A stretch of 64,000 bases of DNA, taken from positions 1 through 64,000 of the forward strand of contig NZ_RJVR01000294.1 of NCBI RefSeq assembly GCF_003999195.1, written 5' to 3'. This document shows, piece by piece, positions 41,828-50,476 of the stretch. The notes below the pieces were generated by a model. The model searched no databases and was not told the DNA's origin. It was given only the letters and a program-made list of their open reading frames with translations. Source of the stretch: Streptomyces soli. Its GTDB lineage: Bacteria > Actinomycetota > Actinomycetes > Streptomycetales > Streptomycetaceae. Position numbers and translations under genes: made by a program. Within the stretch, counting starts at the first letter, position 1. Each line of letters begins with the position of its first letter.

Positions 41828-42687
41828 CCACTGCGGTGCATCCGCTCAGGCGGCCCCGCGCCCGTATCAGGGCTGCTTCGGCCGCCCGGTACGCGGCGCT
41901 GATCGCCGGCTCCGCGGTGATGGTCCTGCCGTTCCTCTACATGCTCTCCACCTCGTTCAAGAGCCAGACGTACGTGCTCAGCATCCCGCCGCAGTTCGTC
42001 CCGCACCCCGCGACCACCGCCAACTACTCGGCCGCCTGGGCCTCGGACGACTTCGCCCGCTACTTCGTCAACTCCCTGGTGGTGGCCATCTGCACCACCA
42101 CCCTCAGCCTGCTGCTCAGCTCGATGATGGCCTACGGATTCGCCCGGTTCCGCTTCCGCGGCAGGGAGCTCCTCTACCGGCTGCTGCTGCTCGGCCTGAT
42201 GATCCCCGCGATGATGCTCATCATCCCGCAGTTCGTGCTGGCCAAGTACCTGGGCCTGATCGATTCGCTGACCGGCCTGGTGGTCTTCTACGTGGCCGGC
42301 TCCCTGCCGCTCAACACCTTTCTGCTGCGCGGCTTCTTCGCGGCGATCCCGGTCGAGCTGGAACAGGCCATGCGGGTGGACGGCGCCGGCGCGTGGTCCC
42401 GCTACCGGCGGCTCATCCTGCCGCTGGCCAAGCCCGCGCTGGCCACCGCGACGATCTTCACCTTCCTCGCGAGCTGGGACGAGTTCGCCTGGTCGCTGAC
42501 CATCATCACCACCCCGTCCAAGCAGACGCTACCGCTGGCGATCTCGCTGTTCCAGGGGCAGAACTCCACGCTGTGGAACCTGGTGTTCGCCGCTTCGGTC
42601 ATCGCGGTGCTGCCGGTCATCGCTGTGTTCCTGATCTTCCAGCGGTACTTCGTGCAGGGACTCACGTCAGGAGCGGTCAAGGGATGA
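41824..42687 (+). CDS. Sugar ABC transporter permease (MalG/UgpE type)
   Basis: 287 aa, GTG start overlapping the previous stop. Six helices (GSAVMVLPFLYMLSTSF first) and EAA motif LEQAMRVDGAGAWSRYRRLI (~residues 180-199). Ends with the typical FLIFQRYFVQGLTSGAVKG. Overlaps the GH66 gene start by four bases (ATGA). Confidence 0.92.
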   Translation: MTTAVHPLRRPRARIRAASAARYAALIAGSAVMVLPFLYMLSTSFKSQTYVLSIPPQFVPHPATTANYSAAWASDDFARYFVNSLVVAICTTTLSLLLSSMMAYGFARFRFRGRELLYRLLLLGLMIPAMMLIIPQFVLAKYLGLIDSLTGLVVFYVAGSLPLNTFLLRGFFAAIPVELEQAMRVDGAGAWSRYRRLILPLAKPALATATIFTFLASWDEFAWSLTIITTPSKQTLPLAISLFQGQNSTLWNLVFAASVIAVLPVIAVFLIFQRYFVQGLTSGAVKG

Positions 42688-44285
42688 CAGAGCTACTGCC
42701 CGAGCGAACGGTGTACGTGCCCGGAGCACCCGTACGTGTCGAGGTGCGCGGCTCGGCCGGGCCCGGCACGGTGACGGTACGTCATCTCGGGCGCGTGATG
42801 GCGGAAACGTCCGTGGACGGTGACGGGTTCGCCGACCTCGGGGCGTTGCCCGTCGGCGGGTACGGGGTGGAACTCGTCACCGCGGACCGCACCGTGGCCC
42901 GTACCGCGGTCCAGGTCGCCGGGGACCCGCGATCAGCGCTCCGATACGGGTTCGTCGTCGACTACCGGCCCGGCCGGGACATCGGCGCCGTCACCGACAA
43001 CCTGCGGCGGCTGCACCTCACCGCAGTGCAGCTCTACGACTGGGCGTACCGCCACGCCGACCTGCTGGGCGGTGGGCAGACATACCAGGACGCGCTCGGT
43101 CAGCCCGTGGCGCTGGACACCGTCCGGGCGCTGATCGAAGGATGCCACCACGTGGGCTCCGACGCCCTCGGGTACGCCGCTGTGTACGCCGTGGGCCCCA
43201 AGGAGTGGCCGGGCTGGGAGCACGACGCGCTGCTCACCCCGAGCGGCGAACCCTACGGGCTGGGCGACTTTCTGTTCCTGGTCGACCCCGCGGCCGGGGA
43301 CTGGCTGGACCACTTCACCGGTGACCTGGCGGACGCCGTGGACCGGGTCGGCTTCGACGGCTTCCACCTCGACCAGTACGGCTACCCCAAGCGCGCGTAC
43401 CGCCCCGACGGCACACCGGTCGACATGGCGGCCGGCTTCACCACGATGATCGGCCGAATCCGCGGCGAACTCCCCACGGCGCGGCTGGTGTTCAACAACG
43501 TCAACGACTTCCCCACCTGGGCCACCGCCCGCACCCCACAGGACGCCGTCTACATCGAGGTCTGGGAACCCAGCACCGGCCTGGAGCACCTTGCCCAGAT
43601 CGCCACCCGGGCCCGCGCCGACGCCGCGGGCAACCCCGTCGTCATCGCTGCCTACCAGCATGTCTACGACAGCGCGCCGGCCGCCGCGAGCGACCTGGCC
43701 ACCGCGCTGACCATGGCGACCCTCCACTCGCACGGCGCCACCCACCTGCTGTGCGGGGAGGCTGACCGGATCCTCGTCGACCCCTACTACGTACGCAATC
43801 ACGTCGTCGAAGCGTCCACCGCCGCGCTGCTGCACCGCTGGTACGACTTCCTGGTCGAGCATGTCGAACTGCTCACCGCGCCCGGCATCGCGGATGTCAC
43901 CGCGTCCTACGCGGGCGGCTACAACGACGACCTCGACGTGTCGTACGCGGCCACCGCCGTCGGCCATCCGGTGGCGCCCGGCCGGGTGTGGCGGCGTATC
44001 ACGCAAGTCGGGGACCGGCTCGTCGTCCATCTGATCAACCTGGCGGGCCAGGACGACACCCTGTGGGACGCGCCGCGAAGCACCCCGGCCGACCCCGGTC
44101 CTGGCACCCTGCGGATCCGTAAGACCGGACCCGGGCTGCCACGTGTGCGGGTCGCCGATCCCGACCGGCAGCCCCACCTCGTCGACATCCCCGTCACCGA
44201 CGACGGCGACTACGCCCACGCGACCCTGCCCGCACCCCACCTCTGGCAGATCGTCGTCATCGACCCCGTCTCCGGCAACCGCTGA
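42684..44285 (+). CDS. Glycoside hydrolase family 66 (dextranase/cycloisomaltodextrin enzyme-like), cytoplasmic
   Basis: 533 aa, ATG coupled to the permease. An Ig-like N-terminal domain (~residues 1-80, VYVPGAPVRVEVRGSAGP) is followed by a (beta/alpha)8 barrel (TAVQLYDWAYRHADLLGG) with the GH66 nucleophile motif VGFDGFHLDQYGYPK (Asp ~230) and the acid/base VYIEVWEPS (Glu ~292), then a C-terminal beta domain. GH66 enzymes cut or cyclise alpha-1,6-glucan. Unlike secreted dextranases it has no signal peptide, so it should work inside the cell on imported isomalto-oligosaccharides. Its stop overlaps a frameshifted carbohydrate-binding module, which may once have been its C-terminus or a separate gene. 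Confidence 0.85.
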   Translation: MTELLPERTVYVPGAPVRVEVRGSAGPGTVTVRHLGRVMAETSVDGDGFADLGALPVGGYGVELVTADRTVARTAVQVAGDPRSALRYGFVVDYRPGRDIGAVTDNLRRLHLTAVQLYDWAYRHADLLGGGQTYQDALGQPVALDTVRALIEGCHHVGSDALGYAAVYAVGPKEWPGWEHDALLTPSGEPYGLGDFLFLVDPAAGDWLDHFTGDLADAVDRVGFDGFHLDQYGYPKRAYRPDGTPVDMAAGFTTMIGRIRGELPTARLVFNNVNDFPTWATARTPQDAVYIEVWEPSTGLEHLAQIATRARADAAGNPVVIAAYQHVYDSAPAAASDLATALTMATLHSHGATHLLCGEADRILVDPYYVRNHVVEASTAALLHRWYDFLVEHVELLTAPGIADVTASYAGGYNDDLDVSYAATAVGHPVAPGRVWRRITQVGDRLVVHLINLAGQDDTLWDAPRSTPADPGPGTLRIRKTGPGLPRVRVADPDRQPHLVDIPVTDDGDYAHATLPAPHLWQIVVIDPVSGNR

Positions 44286-44555
44286 TGCGGGTGTTTTTCA
44301 CCGTCCACGCCGCCACCGCCGGGAACCGCACCCTGGTCCTGCGGTACGCCAACGGCGGCTCCGACGCGACTCGGATCATCGCCGTCGACGGCCGGCGGAT
44401 CGCCACACCGACCTTCTCCGCCCAGGGCATGGAACAGCTGGACCACCCTCAGCGTGCCGGTGAACCTCACCCTGGGACTGCACACGGTGGTCGTCTGGAC
44501 CAACGGCCACGCCAGCGCCATCAATTTCGGCAACCTCATTTTGGGAGCAGGCTAA
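44285..44555 (+). pseudogene. Carbohydrate-binding module (CBM35/CBM6-like) remnant, frameshifted
   Basis: The reading frame from ATG 44285 (FTVHAATAGNRTLVLRYANG, GGSDATRIIAVDGRRI) and, after a shift near 44430, WNSWTTLSVPVNLTLGLHTV, VVWTNGHASAINFGNLIL, stop 44555, together make the second half of a CBM35/CBM6 beta-sandwich, ending with the Asn-containing ligand motif. CBM35 modules are attached to several GH66 enzymes. It starts on the GH66 stop (TGATG). Either a broken module gene or the detached C-terminus of the dextranase. Confidence 0.6.
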
Positions 44556-44557
44556 CC

Positions 44558-46204
44558 TTGTATGAGCTTCCGACCCCGCCAGGACCCCGCTCCTGGTGGC
44601 GTGACAGCGTCATCTACCAGCTCTACGTCCGCTCGTTCGCCGACTTCGACGGCGACGGCATCGGCGACCTCGACGGGATCGCCGAGCGGCTCGACCACAT
44701 CGCCTCGCTCGGTGTGGACGGCCTGTGGCTGAACCCCTGCTACCCCTCGCCGAACCGGGACGGCGGCTACGACGTCGCCGACTACACGGTCGTCGACGAG
44801 CGGTACGGCGGGATGGCCGCCTTCGAGAGACTGCGCGACGGCGCGCACGCGCGGGGCCTGAAGCTGTTGATGGACCTGGTACCCAACCACTGCTCGGCGG
44901 ACCACCCGTGGTTCCGCCGGGCGGTGGCGGCGAGGCCCGGCTCGCCGGAGCGGGGCGTGTTCATCTTCCGCGACGGCCGCGGCCCGGACGGCGCGCAGCC
45001 CCCCAACAACTGGCGCTCGACCTTCGGCGGCCCGGCCTGGACCCGGCTCACCGGGCCCGACGGCGTGCCGGAGCAGTGGTATCTGCACAGCTTCGACGCC
45101 AGCCAGCCCGACTTCGACTGGTCCGACCCGCGGGTCGGCGCGATGTTCGACGACGTGCTGAGGCTGTGGTTCGAGCGCGGGGTGGACGGCTTCCGCATTG
45201 ACGTCGCCTACGCCATGGTCAAGCACCCCGACCTCCCCGACCTCGACAATCCGGACGGGGAGAACCCATACACGTGGAATCAGCCCGGCGTGCACCAGAT
45301 CTTCCGGCGGTGGCGTGGGATCGCGGACTCGTACGGGCGTGAGCTCACGCTGCTCGGCGAGGTGTGGCTGCCGCCGGCGGACGCGGCCGCGTACATCCGG
45401 CCCGGTGAGCTGCACCAGGTCTTCAACTTCGACCTGTTGCAACAGCCCTTTGAGGCGAAGGCGTTTCACGCCTCCATCACGCAGTGCCTGGAGGCGCTGA
45501 AGGAGGCGGAGGGGGTGCCGGCGTGGACGCTCAACAGCCACGATGTGCACCGGGCGGTGACGCGGTACGGGCTCACCCGGGCGGAACCGCCGGCCACAGC
45601 CGATGCCAATGCGCTACGGACCCGGGCCCGCGGGGAAGTGGACGTCGCGCTCGGGGTCGCGCGGGCGAAGGCGGCGGCGCTGCTGGTGCTCGCGCTCCCG
45701 GGTACGCACTACCTCTATCAGGGCGAGGAGCTGGGCCTGCCGGAGGTGCTGGATCTGCCGGACGACGCGCGGCAGGACCCGATCTGGGAGCGGTCCGGCC
45801 ATACCGAGCACGGTCGCGACGGCAGCCGGGTGCCGCTGCCGTGGCGGGCGGACGCCGAGAACTTCGGGTTCGGCCCCGGCGACGGCGCAGCCGCTGCGTG
45901 GCTACCGCAGCCTTCGTGGTTCGCCGGGTTCGCCGTCGACCGGCAGGAAACCGACACCGGATCCGTACTCGCCTTCTACCGCGAAATGCTCCGGGCCCGC
46001 CGCGACCTCGACCCGTCGGCCCCCTTCGAATGGCTCGAACTCGGCCGCGACGACGCCCTGGCCTTCCGCCGCGGCGCGCACACCTGCGTCACCACCTTCG
46101 CCGGCCCCCCGGTCGCCCCCCGCCCCGAATGGGGACCACCGGTCATCTCCAGCGGAAGCGGGGTCCCCCTCACGACATGGCACCGAGCGGTTCCCTCCCG
46201 CTGA
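44558..46204 (+). CDS. GH13 alpha-glucosidase (oligo-1,6-glucosidase type)
   Basis: 548 aa from TTG at 44558, behind GGGAGCAGG; no ATG/GTG fits before the conserved start SWWRDSVIYQLYVRSFADFD. GH13 regions: I DLVPNHCSADHPW, II GVDGFRIDVAYAMVK (nucleophile Asp ~203), III LLGEVWLPP (acid/base Glu ~262), IV LNSHDVHRAVTRYG (His-Asp ~322). Short domain B and no signal peptide agree with intracellular alpha-glucosidases that split isomaltose- or maltose-type oligomers to glucose. Last gene of the ABC-GH66 operon, completing dextrin degradation. Confidence 0.88.
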   Translation: MYELPTPPGPRSWWRDSVIYQLYVRSFADFDGDGIGDLDGIAERLDHIASLGVDGLWLNPCYPSPNRDGGYDVADYTVVDERYGGMAAFERLRDGAHARGLKLLMDLVPNHCSADHPWFRRAVAARPGSPERGVFIFRDGRGPDGAQPPNNWRSTFGGPAWTRLTGPDGVPEQWYLHSFDASQPDFDWSDPRVGAMFDDVLRLWFERGVDGFRIDVAYAMVKHPDLPDLDNPDGENPYTWNQPGVHQIFRRWRGIADSYGRELTLLGEVWLPPADAAAYIRPGELHQVFNFDLLQQPFEAKAFHASITQCLEALKEAEGVPAWTLNSHDVHRAVTRYGLTRAEPPATADANALRTRARGEVDVALGVARAKAAALLVLALPGTHYLYQGEELGLPEVLDLPDDARQDPIWERSGHTEHGRDGSRVPLPWRADAENFGFGPGDGAAAAWLPQPSWFAGFAVDRQETDTGSVLAFYREMLRARRDLDPSAPFEWLELGRDDALAFRRGAHTCVTTFAGPPVAPRPEWGPPVISSGSGVPLTTWHRAVPSR

Positions 46205-46406
46205 GGTCCCCCGGACGCCCCGGAAGCCTGGTGTCCGTCTTGCTGTCGGCGTCGCTGGTGACGATCACGTGGTCCAGCATCTCGTCGGCGAGGAGCGTGT
46301 GGACGTGGCTGTCGACCAGGGCGCAAGAGCGGGGGTCGTAGTCGTGGCTCTGGTCGACGGGGGCGGATGGGTCACGCACGGTGGCCAGCAGCAGGTCGTA
46401 GTTCAA
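46170..46406 (-). CDS. Small hypothetical protein, probably partial
   Basis: 78 codons, GC3-rich, converging with and slightly overlapping the GH13 gene end. Reads MNYDLLLATVRDPSAP, SHDYDPRSCALVDSHVHTLL, ADEMLDHVIVTSDADSKT. No RBS and no recognised family. Probably the truncated remains of a larger protein. Confidence 0.35.
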   Translation of the reverse strand: MNYDLLLATVRDPSAPVDQSHDYDPRSCALVDSHVHTLLADEMLDHVIVTSDADSKTDTRLPGRPGDLSGREPLGAMS

Positions 46407-46414
46407 CCTGGACC

Positions 46415-46878
46415 ATGCGCGTGCTGCTGCTCGCCGCCATCGTCTTCCTCGCCCCGCGGGGCGCCTGCCGCCAGGCCGTCTGGCTCACCCTCTGCGGCAT
46501 CCTCGGCTGGGCCCTCCAGCAGGCCGCCAAGGCGGCCGTCGACCGCCCCCGCCCCGACTGGCCCGACCCCGTCGACACCGCCCACTACGCCGCCTTCCCC
46601 TCCGGCCGCGCCATGAACGCTGCCATCACCTGCGGCGCCCTCCTCTGGCTCTTCCTCCTGCGCTTCCCCCACTCCCACGCCCCCTGGCGCGCCACCGCCT
46701 GGGACCTCGGGCTCGTCTTCGTCCTCGCTTCACCCGCGTCTACCTGGGCGTCCACTGGCCGACCGACGTCATCGCCGGCCGGCTCCTCGGCGCGGCCGTG
46801 CTGACAGGGGCGGCCGCGCTCTGCGCACCGTGGCAGGCGGAACGGGCGTCGCCGGACCAGGGGAACGTCCCTGCTTGA
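46415..46878 (+). pseudogene. PAP2-family phosphatase, truncated and frameshifted
   Basis: Membrane helix MRVLLLAAIVFLAPRG, then the PAP2 motif KAAVDRPRPDWPDP and AAFPSGRAMNAAITCG, where the usual PSGH histidine is Arg. The frame shifts near 46730; the correct continuation (FTRVYLGVHWPTDVIAGRLL, ending at TGA 46878) carries the last PAP2 motif with its His and Asp. The N-terminal helices are missing. With a lost catalytic residue, a frameshift and a truncation it is non-functional. Confidence 0.7.
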
Positions 46879-47007
46879 TGCGGCGCCGTGATCGACTGGG
46901 GCCGGCGCGCCACCTCGGGCCATCACCCCTACCGTGGAAGAAAGGAAGGGGCGACCACACAGCCCGGCTATGTGCGCGCCCAGGATCTCGACGTCAGGGA
47001 GCGCGCC

Positions 47008-47418
47008 ATGTCGCGCAGCAGCAACCTCGCCATCCTGCAGAACTTCGGATCCGCGGTGAACAGCGGCCATCTCGACGAGCTCGACGCATACGTGGCGCCC
47101 GACTCCGTGGACCACGACCCGGCCCCGGGGCAGGTTCCAGGGCCCGAGGGCTATGAAGACATGTTCGCCACGATGAGGCAGGCCTTCCCCGATCTGCACA
47201 TCGAGGTCGAGCACGTCACGGCCACCGACGACGAAGTCGCGTTCGCGTACACCATCACGGGGACGCATCTCGGTGAGCTGATGGGGCACAGCCCAACGGG
47301 AAAGACGGTGAGTTACCGGGGCATGCAGATCAGCCGGATCGCCGACGGCAAACTCGTCGAGCGCTGGGGCAGCAGCGACGAGCTCGGCATGCTGCGTCAG
47401 CTCGATCTCACCGAGTGA
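47008..47418 (+). CDS. SnoaL-like polyketide-cyclase/ester-cyclase family protein
   Basis: 136 aa. ATG at 47008 with AGGGAG upstream; the longer frame adds unstructured sequence. The NTF2-like alpha+beta fold is evident: NLAILQNFGSAVNSGHLDEL, YVAPDSVDHDPAPGQVPGPE, GYEDMFATMRQAFPDLHIEV, VAFAYTITGTHLGELMG, GKLVERWGSSDELG. SnoaL-like proteins are often unassigned, and no polyketide genes are adjacent. Single gene. Confidence 0.82.
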   Translation: MSRSSNLAILQNFGSAVNSGHLDELDAYVAPDSVDHDPAPGQVPGPEGYEDMFATMRQAFPDLHIEVEHVTATDDEVAFAYTITGTHLGELMGHSPTGKTVSYRGMQISRIADGKLVERWGSSDELGMLRQLDLTE

Positions 47419-47429
47419 TGGCCGCGCAC

Positions 47430-47595
47430 AATCCGTAGTCGCTCCTGTCGGTTGCAGTACCGGGGTGCCCGTGACAACGGCGCAGTGGTGGGCGCGGGCG
47501 GCCTCGATGGCGCCATAGTCGACGCCCTCGGGGTCGCCGGGCAGCTGGTTCTGAGCGATGTCCAGCAGCCACCGCTCGTCGATCGTCAGGATCAC
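47430..47595 (-). pseudogene. Unidentified N-terminal fragment
   Basis: GTG at 47595 opens a GC3-rich frame: MILTIDERWLLDIAQNQLPG, EGVDYGAIEAARAHHCAVV, GTPVLQPTG. After ~50 codons it runs antisense into the SnoaL-like gene and becomes a shadow. Likely the start of a gene whose remainder was lost. Family unknown. Confidence 0.3.
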
Positions 47596-47795
47596 GCGGC
47601 CTGGCCACCAGCCGTCGCGGGACCGAAGTGCGCGGCGAAGCCGGCACCGTGATCGGCGACAAAGGCGCGCGCGCCTTCCCGGAAGCGGGCAGATGTCGGT
47701 CAGCTCTTGGTGCAGGGCGGCGATCCTGCCCGTGTGGGCCGCGTCAGGAGTGCCTATTTTTGGGTGCCGTGAGCGCGTGGCGGCGTGCGCGGCAC

Positions 47796-48743
47796 CTACG
47801 CCTGGTGCGTCCTCCCGTGCCTCCCGGGCACACTCACCCCCAGATAGAAGTCCTTGTGCGCGGCCACGAAAGTCTCGATCGTCCGCGCCGGCTCGCCGGT
47901 GACGCGCTCGACGTCGTGGGTCGCGCGGTCATAGCGGTTCTCGCGGAGCAACCGGGCCATGGTCGCGATGTGCTGCTCGGTGTGCGGCGGCAGGCCCGCC
48001 GCAGCGAGCGCCTCGGCCGCCCACCGGTCCGGCGGGACGTCGAGATAGGCCACCGGGCGGCCCAACGCCCGCGAGAATTCCTCAGCCACGCCGGTCATGT
48101 CGAGCGTGCGCGGCCCGGTCAGCTCGTAGATGTGCCCGAGGTGCGGGGCCGGGTCGCGCAGCACTGTCGCCACCACACGTGCCACGTCCTGCGCGGCCAC
48201 CGGTGACGTGCGGCCGGTACCGAACGGCAAGGCGAGCGTGCCGCTCTCCCGGATCGACCGCGCGGCGAGTGTGGTGAAGAGCGGGTTGTCGAGGAACATC
48301 GTCGGCCGTACGTGCACCACCGGCAGGCCCGACCAGTCCAGCACCTGCTCCGCGAGCCAGTGCAGCCGCTGATGTTGCGACTCGGCGACGCTGGTCGCGG
48401 TCATCTGCGACACCGTCATCTGCGACATGTCCACCAGGCCGTCGAGTGCGCCGTACTCGCGCGCCACCGTGGCGACCACGGTCGCCGCAAGGAGATGGTC
48501 GGGAGACACGCTCATCCCGAAGTACATCCGCCCGGCGCCGTCGAGCGCGTTCGCGACGGTGTCGGGCCGGGTGAGGTCGCCGACCGCCACCTCCGCGCCG
48601 AGCGCGCGCAGTTCGTCCGCGCGATGGTCGTCGCGGTGCACCATCGCGCGGACCGGCACGTCCTGGGCCAGGAGCAGGTCGAGGACGGCGCGGCCCACGC
48701 CGCCGCCAGCTCCGGTTACGAGAACAAGGGGATTGGGAGCCAC
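47796..48743 (-). CDS. NmrA-like NAD(P)-binding protein
   Basis: 315 aa from GTG 48743, chosen because AAGGAGG lies 7 bases upstream and the Rossmann motif follows at once (PLVLVTGAGGGVGRAVLDLL). Other features: VGDLTRPDTVANALDGAGRM, VHVRPTMFLDNPLF, TSPVAAQDVARVVATVL, YELTGPRTLDMTGVAEEF. This is the layout of NmrA/TMR-type atypical SDRs (quinone or triphenylmethane reductases, redox sensors). Preceded by ~220 bp of possible regulatory DNA. Single-gene unit. Confidence 0.82.
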   Translation of the reverse strand: MAPNPLVLVTGAGGGVGRAVLDLLLAQDVPVRAMVHRDDHRADELRALGAEVAVGDLTRPDTVANALDGAGRMYFGMSVSPDHLLAATVVATVAREYGALDGLVDMSQMTVSQMTATSVAESQHQRLHWLAEQVLDWSGLPVVHVRPTMFLDNPLFTTLAARSIRESGTLALPFGTGRTSPVAAQDVARVVATVLRDPAPHLGHIYELTGPRTLDMTGVAEEFSRALGRPVAYLDVPPDRWAAEALAAAGLPPHTEQHIATMARLLRENRYDRATHDVERVTGEPARTIETFVAAHKDFYLGVSVPGRHGRTHQA

Positions 48744-48965
48744 GATGAGCCTCCTTACGTGTCGAAGTACCACCATCCCCTCACCGCCCGGCAAGCGCTC
48801 GCCGGGGTCGCTTCCCCGGGGACGAGGACGTCGCCCGATGGCGCCGGAACATCACCCGCACATGCCCGGCGCACCCGCCGGCCGTATGTCCGCCGGCGCG
48901 GCGGTCGCCACACGCCGGCGAAACGTACGGTTGCCCGATGTCGCCCCATCTGAGGTCATGCACCC

Positions 48966-49475
48966 GTGACCTGGAGTCCCACGTGGCTTCCGGTGATCGA
49001 GCAGGTGGTGGCAGCTCATCTCGCTCGCCCTGATGCCCGCTGGCAGGTGCGAATCGCAGGAACTTTCGACGCGCTGCCCGACTCCACGGCACATGCGCTT
49101 AAGGAAGCGGCGACACGTGACTGCACCACCGGATCGCAAGTCACGCTCGCCATCGGGTACGGCGGAAGGCAGTAGGTCATCGACGCCATGCGCGAACTGC
49201 TCTACGAAGAGGCGGCAGCCGGGCTCACCGTCGAAGACCTCGCAGCGCGCCTGACGATGGACGACATCACCCGACACCTGTACACGGCTGGACAGCCTGA
49301 CCCGGACCTCGTCATCCGCACCAGCGGAGAGCAGCGCATGTCGAACTTCCTGCTGTGGCAGAGCGCCTACTCGGAGTTGTACTTATGCGAGGCATACCGG
49401 CCCGCTTTCCGAGAGATCGACTTTCTACGTGCCCTGCGCAGCTATTCAGTTCGGCAACGTTGCTACGGTGCTTGA
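48966..49475 (+). pseudogene. uppS: Isoprenyl (undecaprenyl) diphosphate synthase, truncated, with in-frame TAG
   Basis: C-terminal two-thirds of a cis-prenyltransferase: WQVRIAGTFDALPDSTAHAL, VTLAIGYGGRQ, then TAG at 49173, then the same frame continues [60 protein letters not shown], ending at TGA 49475. In family members the stop position is Glu (GGRQEV), so GAG to TAG explains it. The N-terminal catalytic DGNGRWA region is absent. Non-functional copy. Confidence 0.75.
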
Positions 49476-49681
49476 GGCGACGTAAGCAGCCCCGCCCGAT
49501 CGAGGACGGGGCGGCTCGGGTATTCGGCTCGTGCTCTTGCCCGTCGTTCACCGACGGACGGGGCCCGGGGACGGTCGGCCGCATCAGCTCGGGTGTTGTC
49601 GCGGCTGCTCAGCGCTGTACGAAGACGTCGACGCTGGCGAGGTCCTGGTCCAGGGTTACGCGGTCACTGACCCAGCGCCGG

Positions 49682-50170
49682 TCACCGACCCAGCGCGAGC
49701 CGCACAGCCTGTTGCGGGGTGTGTGCCAGGCCGGGCCCGGGGACGGGCCGGTTCTGCGCGTCGGTGATGTGCCAGCCGCCGAGGCTGATCACCGGCCCGA
49801 TGCCGCGCCGCAAAGCGATGGCGATCTCCGAGAGCGTTCCCCAGGAGCCGCCGACGGCGATGACGGCGTCCGCGGAGCCAACCAGGATGCTGTTGCGGGC
49901 CTGGCCCATACCGGTGACGACGGTGGCAGCCAGATGGGACGAGGCCTCCGACCGGTCGGTGCCGGAGAGGATCCCCACCACGAGGCCGCCCTCGTGTGAC
50001 GCCCCCTCAGCGGCGGCGTCCATGACGCCGCCGTAGCCGCCGCAGAGCACCACCGCGCCGGCCCGCGCCAGCAGCGCGCCGACCTCGCGGGCCGCTGCTG
50101 ACTCGGCCACGGTGCATACCGCTGGCCCGCACACCGCAACCTGGATCACCTGTCCAGACTGCCATGACAC
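49682..50170 (-). CDS. LOG/SLOG-family protein (TIGR00725-like)
   Basis: 162 aa. GTG at 50170, or a second GTG seven codons later, may be the start. Rossmann-like nucleotide-binding fold with VVLCGGYGGVMDAAAEGA (~residues 40-57), ARNSILVGSADAVIAVGG and SWGTLSEIAIALRRG. This is the small actinobacterial branch related to lysine-decarboxylase-like/LOG proteins that bind nucleotides; a cytokinin-activating role is not implied because the PGGxGTxxE motif is GGSWGTLSE. Follows a small ORF on the same strand. Confidence 0.78.
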   Translation of the reverse strand: MSWQSGQVIQVAVCGPAVCTVAESAAAREVGALLARAGAVVLCGGYGGVMDAAAEGASHEGGLVVGILSGTDRSEASSHLAATVVTGMGQARNSILVGSADAVIAVGGSWGTLSEIAIALRRGIGPVISLGGWHITDAQNRPVPGPGLAHTPQQAVRLALGR

Positions 50171-50397
50171 GACCGCCCGTGTTGAAGTCGCCGAATTCCC
50201 TGGCGGGCAGAAGTCGGTCCACGGCGCGATTCAGGGCGCACGGGCGTTCCCGGGGGCTGCCTGGCAACCGTCGGCGGCCAGGAGGTGTCCTCGCGGCGGG
50301 TGAGGGGCTGGTCGGCAGGCTGCTGCCGGCGGCGGTGTCCGTCGCGCAGGTCCTCGGCGCGTGGGGTGTACAGGGCGAGCGCCTCTGTGATGGACAC
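50146..50397 (-). CDS. Small hypothetical protein upstream of the LOG gene
   Basis: 83 codons from GTG 50397 behind GGAGGCAG. N-terminus MSITEALALYTPRAEDLRDG, then Gln/Arg-rich. The first ~45 codons are GC3-biased. In the second half another frame (AREFGDFNTGGRVMAVW) looks more natural, so a frameshift near 50250 is possible. Overlaps the LOG gene start. No known family. Confidence 0.35.
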   Translation of the reverse strand: MSITEALALYTPRAEDLRDGHRRRQQPADQPLTRREDTSWPPTVARQPPGTPVRPESRRGPTSARQGIRRLQHGRSCHGSLDR

Positions 50398-50452
50398 CCC
50401 AGCATCTGCCTCCTTCGGGGCGCTGTCGGGCGCAGCGGGATGGTGCCGAGAG

Positions 50453-50469
50453 TTCTACCGGCGGTAGAA
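50453..50469 (+). promoter_or_regulatory. Palindromic operator/promoter of the toxin-antitoxin pair
   Basis: TTCTACC-GGC-GGTAGAA is a perfect inverted repeat ending 8 bases before the antitoxin ATG. TAGAAT (50465-50470) within it is a good -10, which would place the transcript start at or next to the ATG (leaderless mRNA). Autorepression by the antitoxin-toxin complex is expected. Confidence 0.7.
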
Positions 50470-50476
50470 TGCCGGT

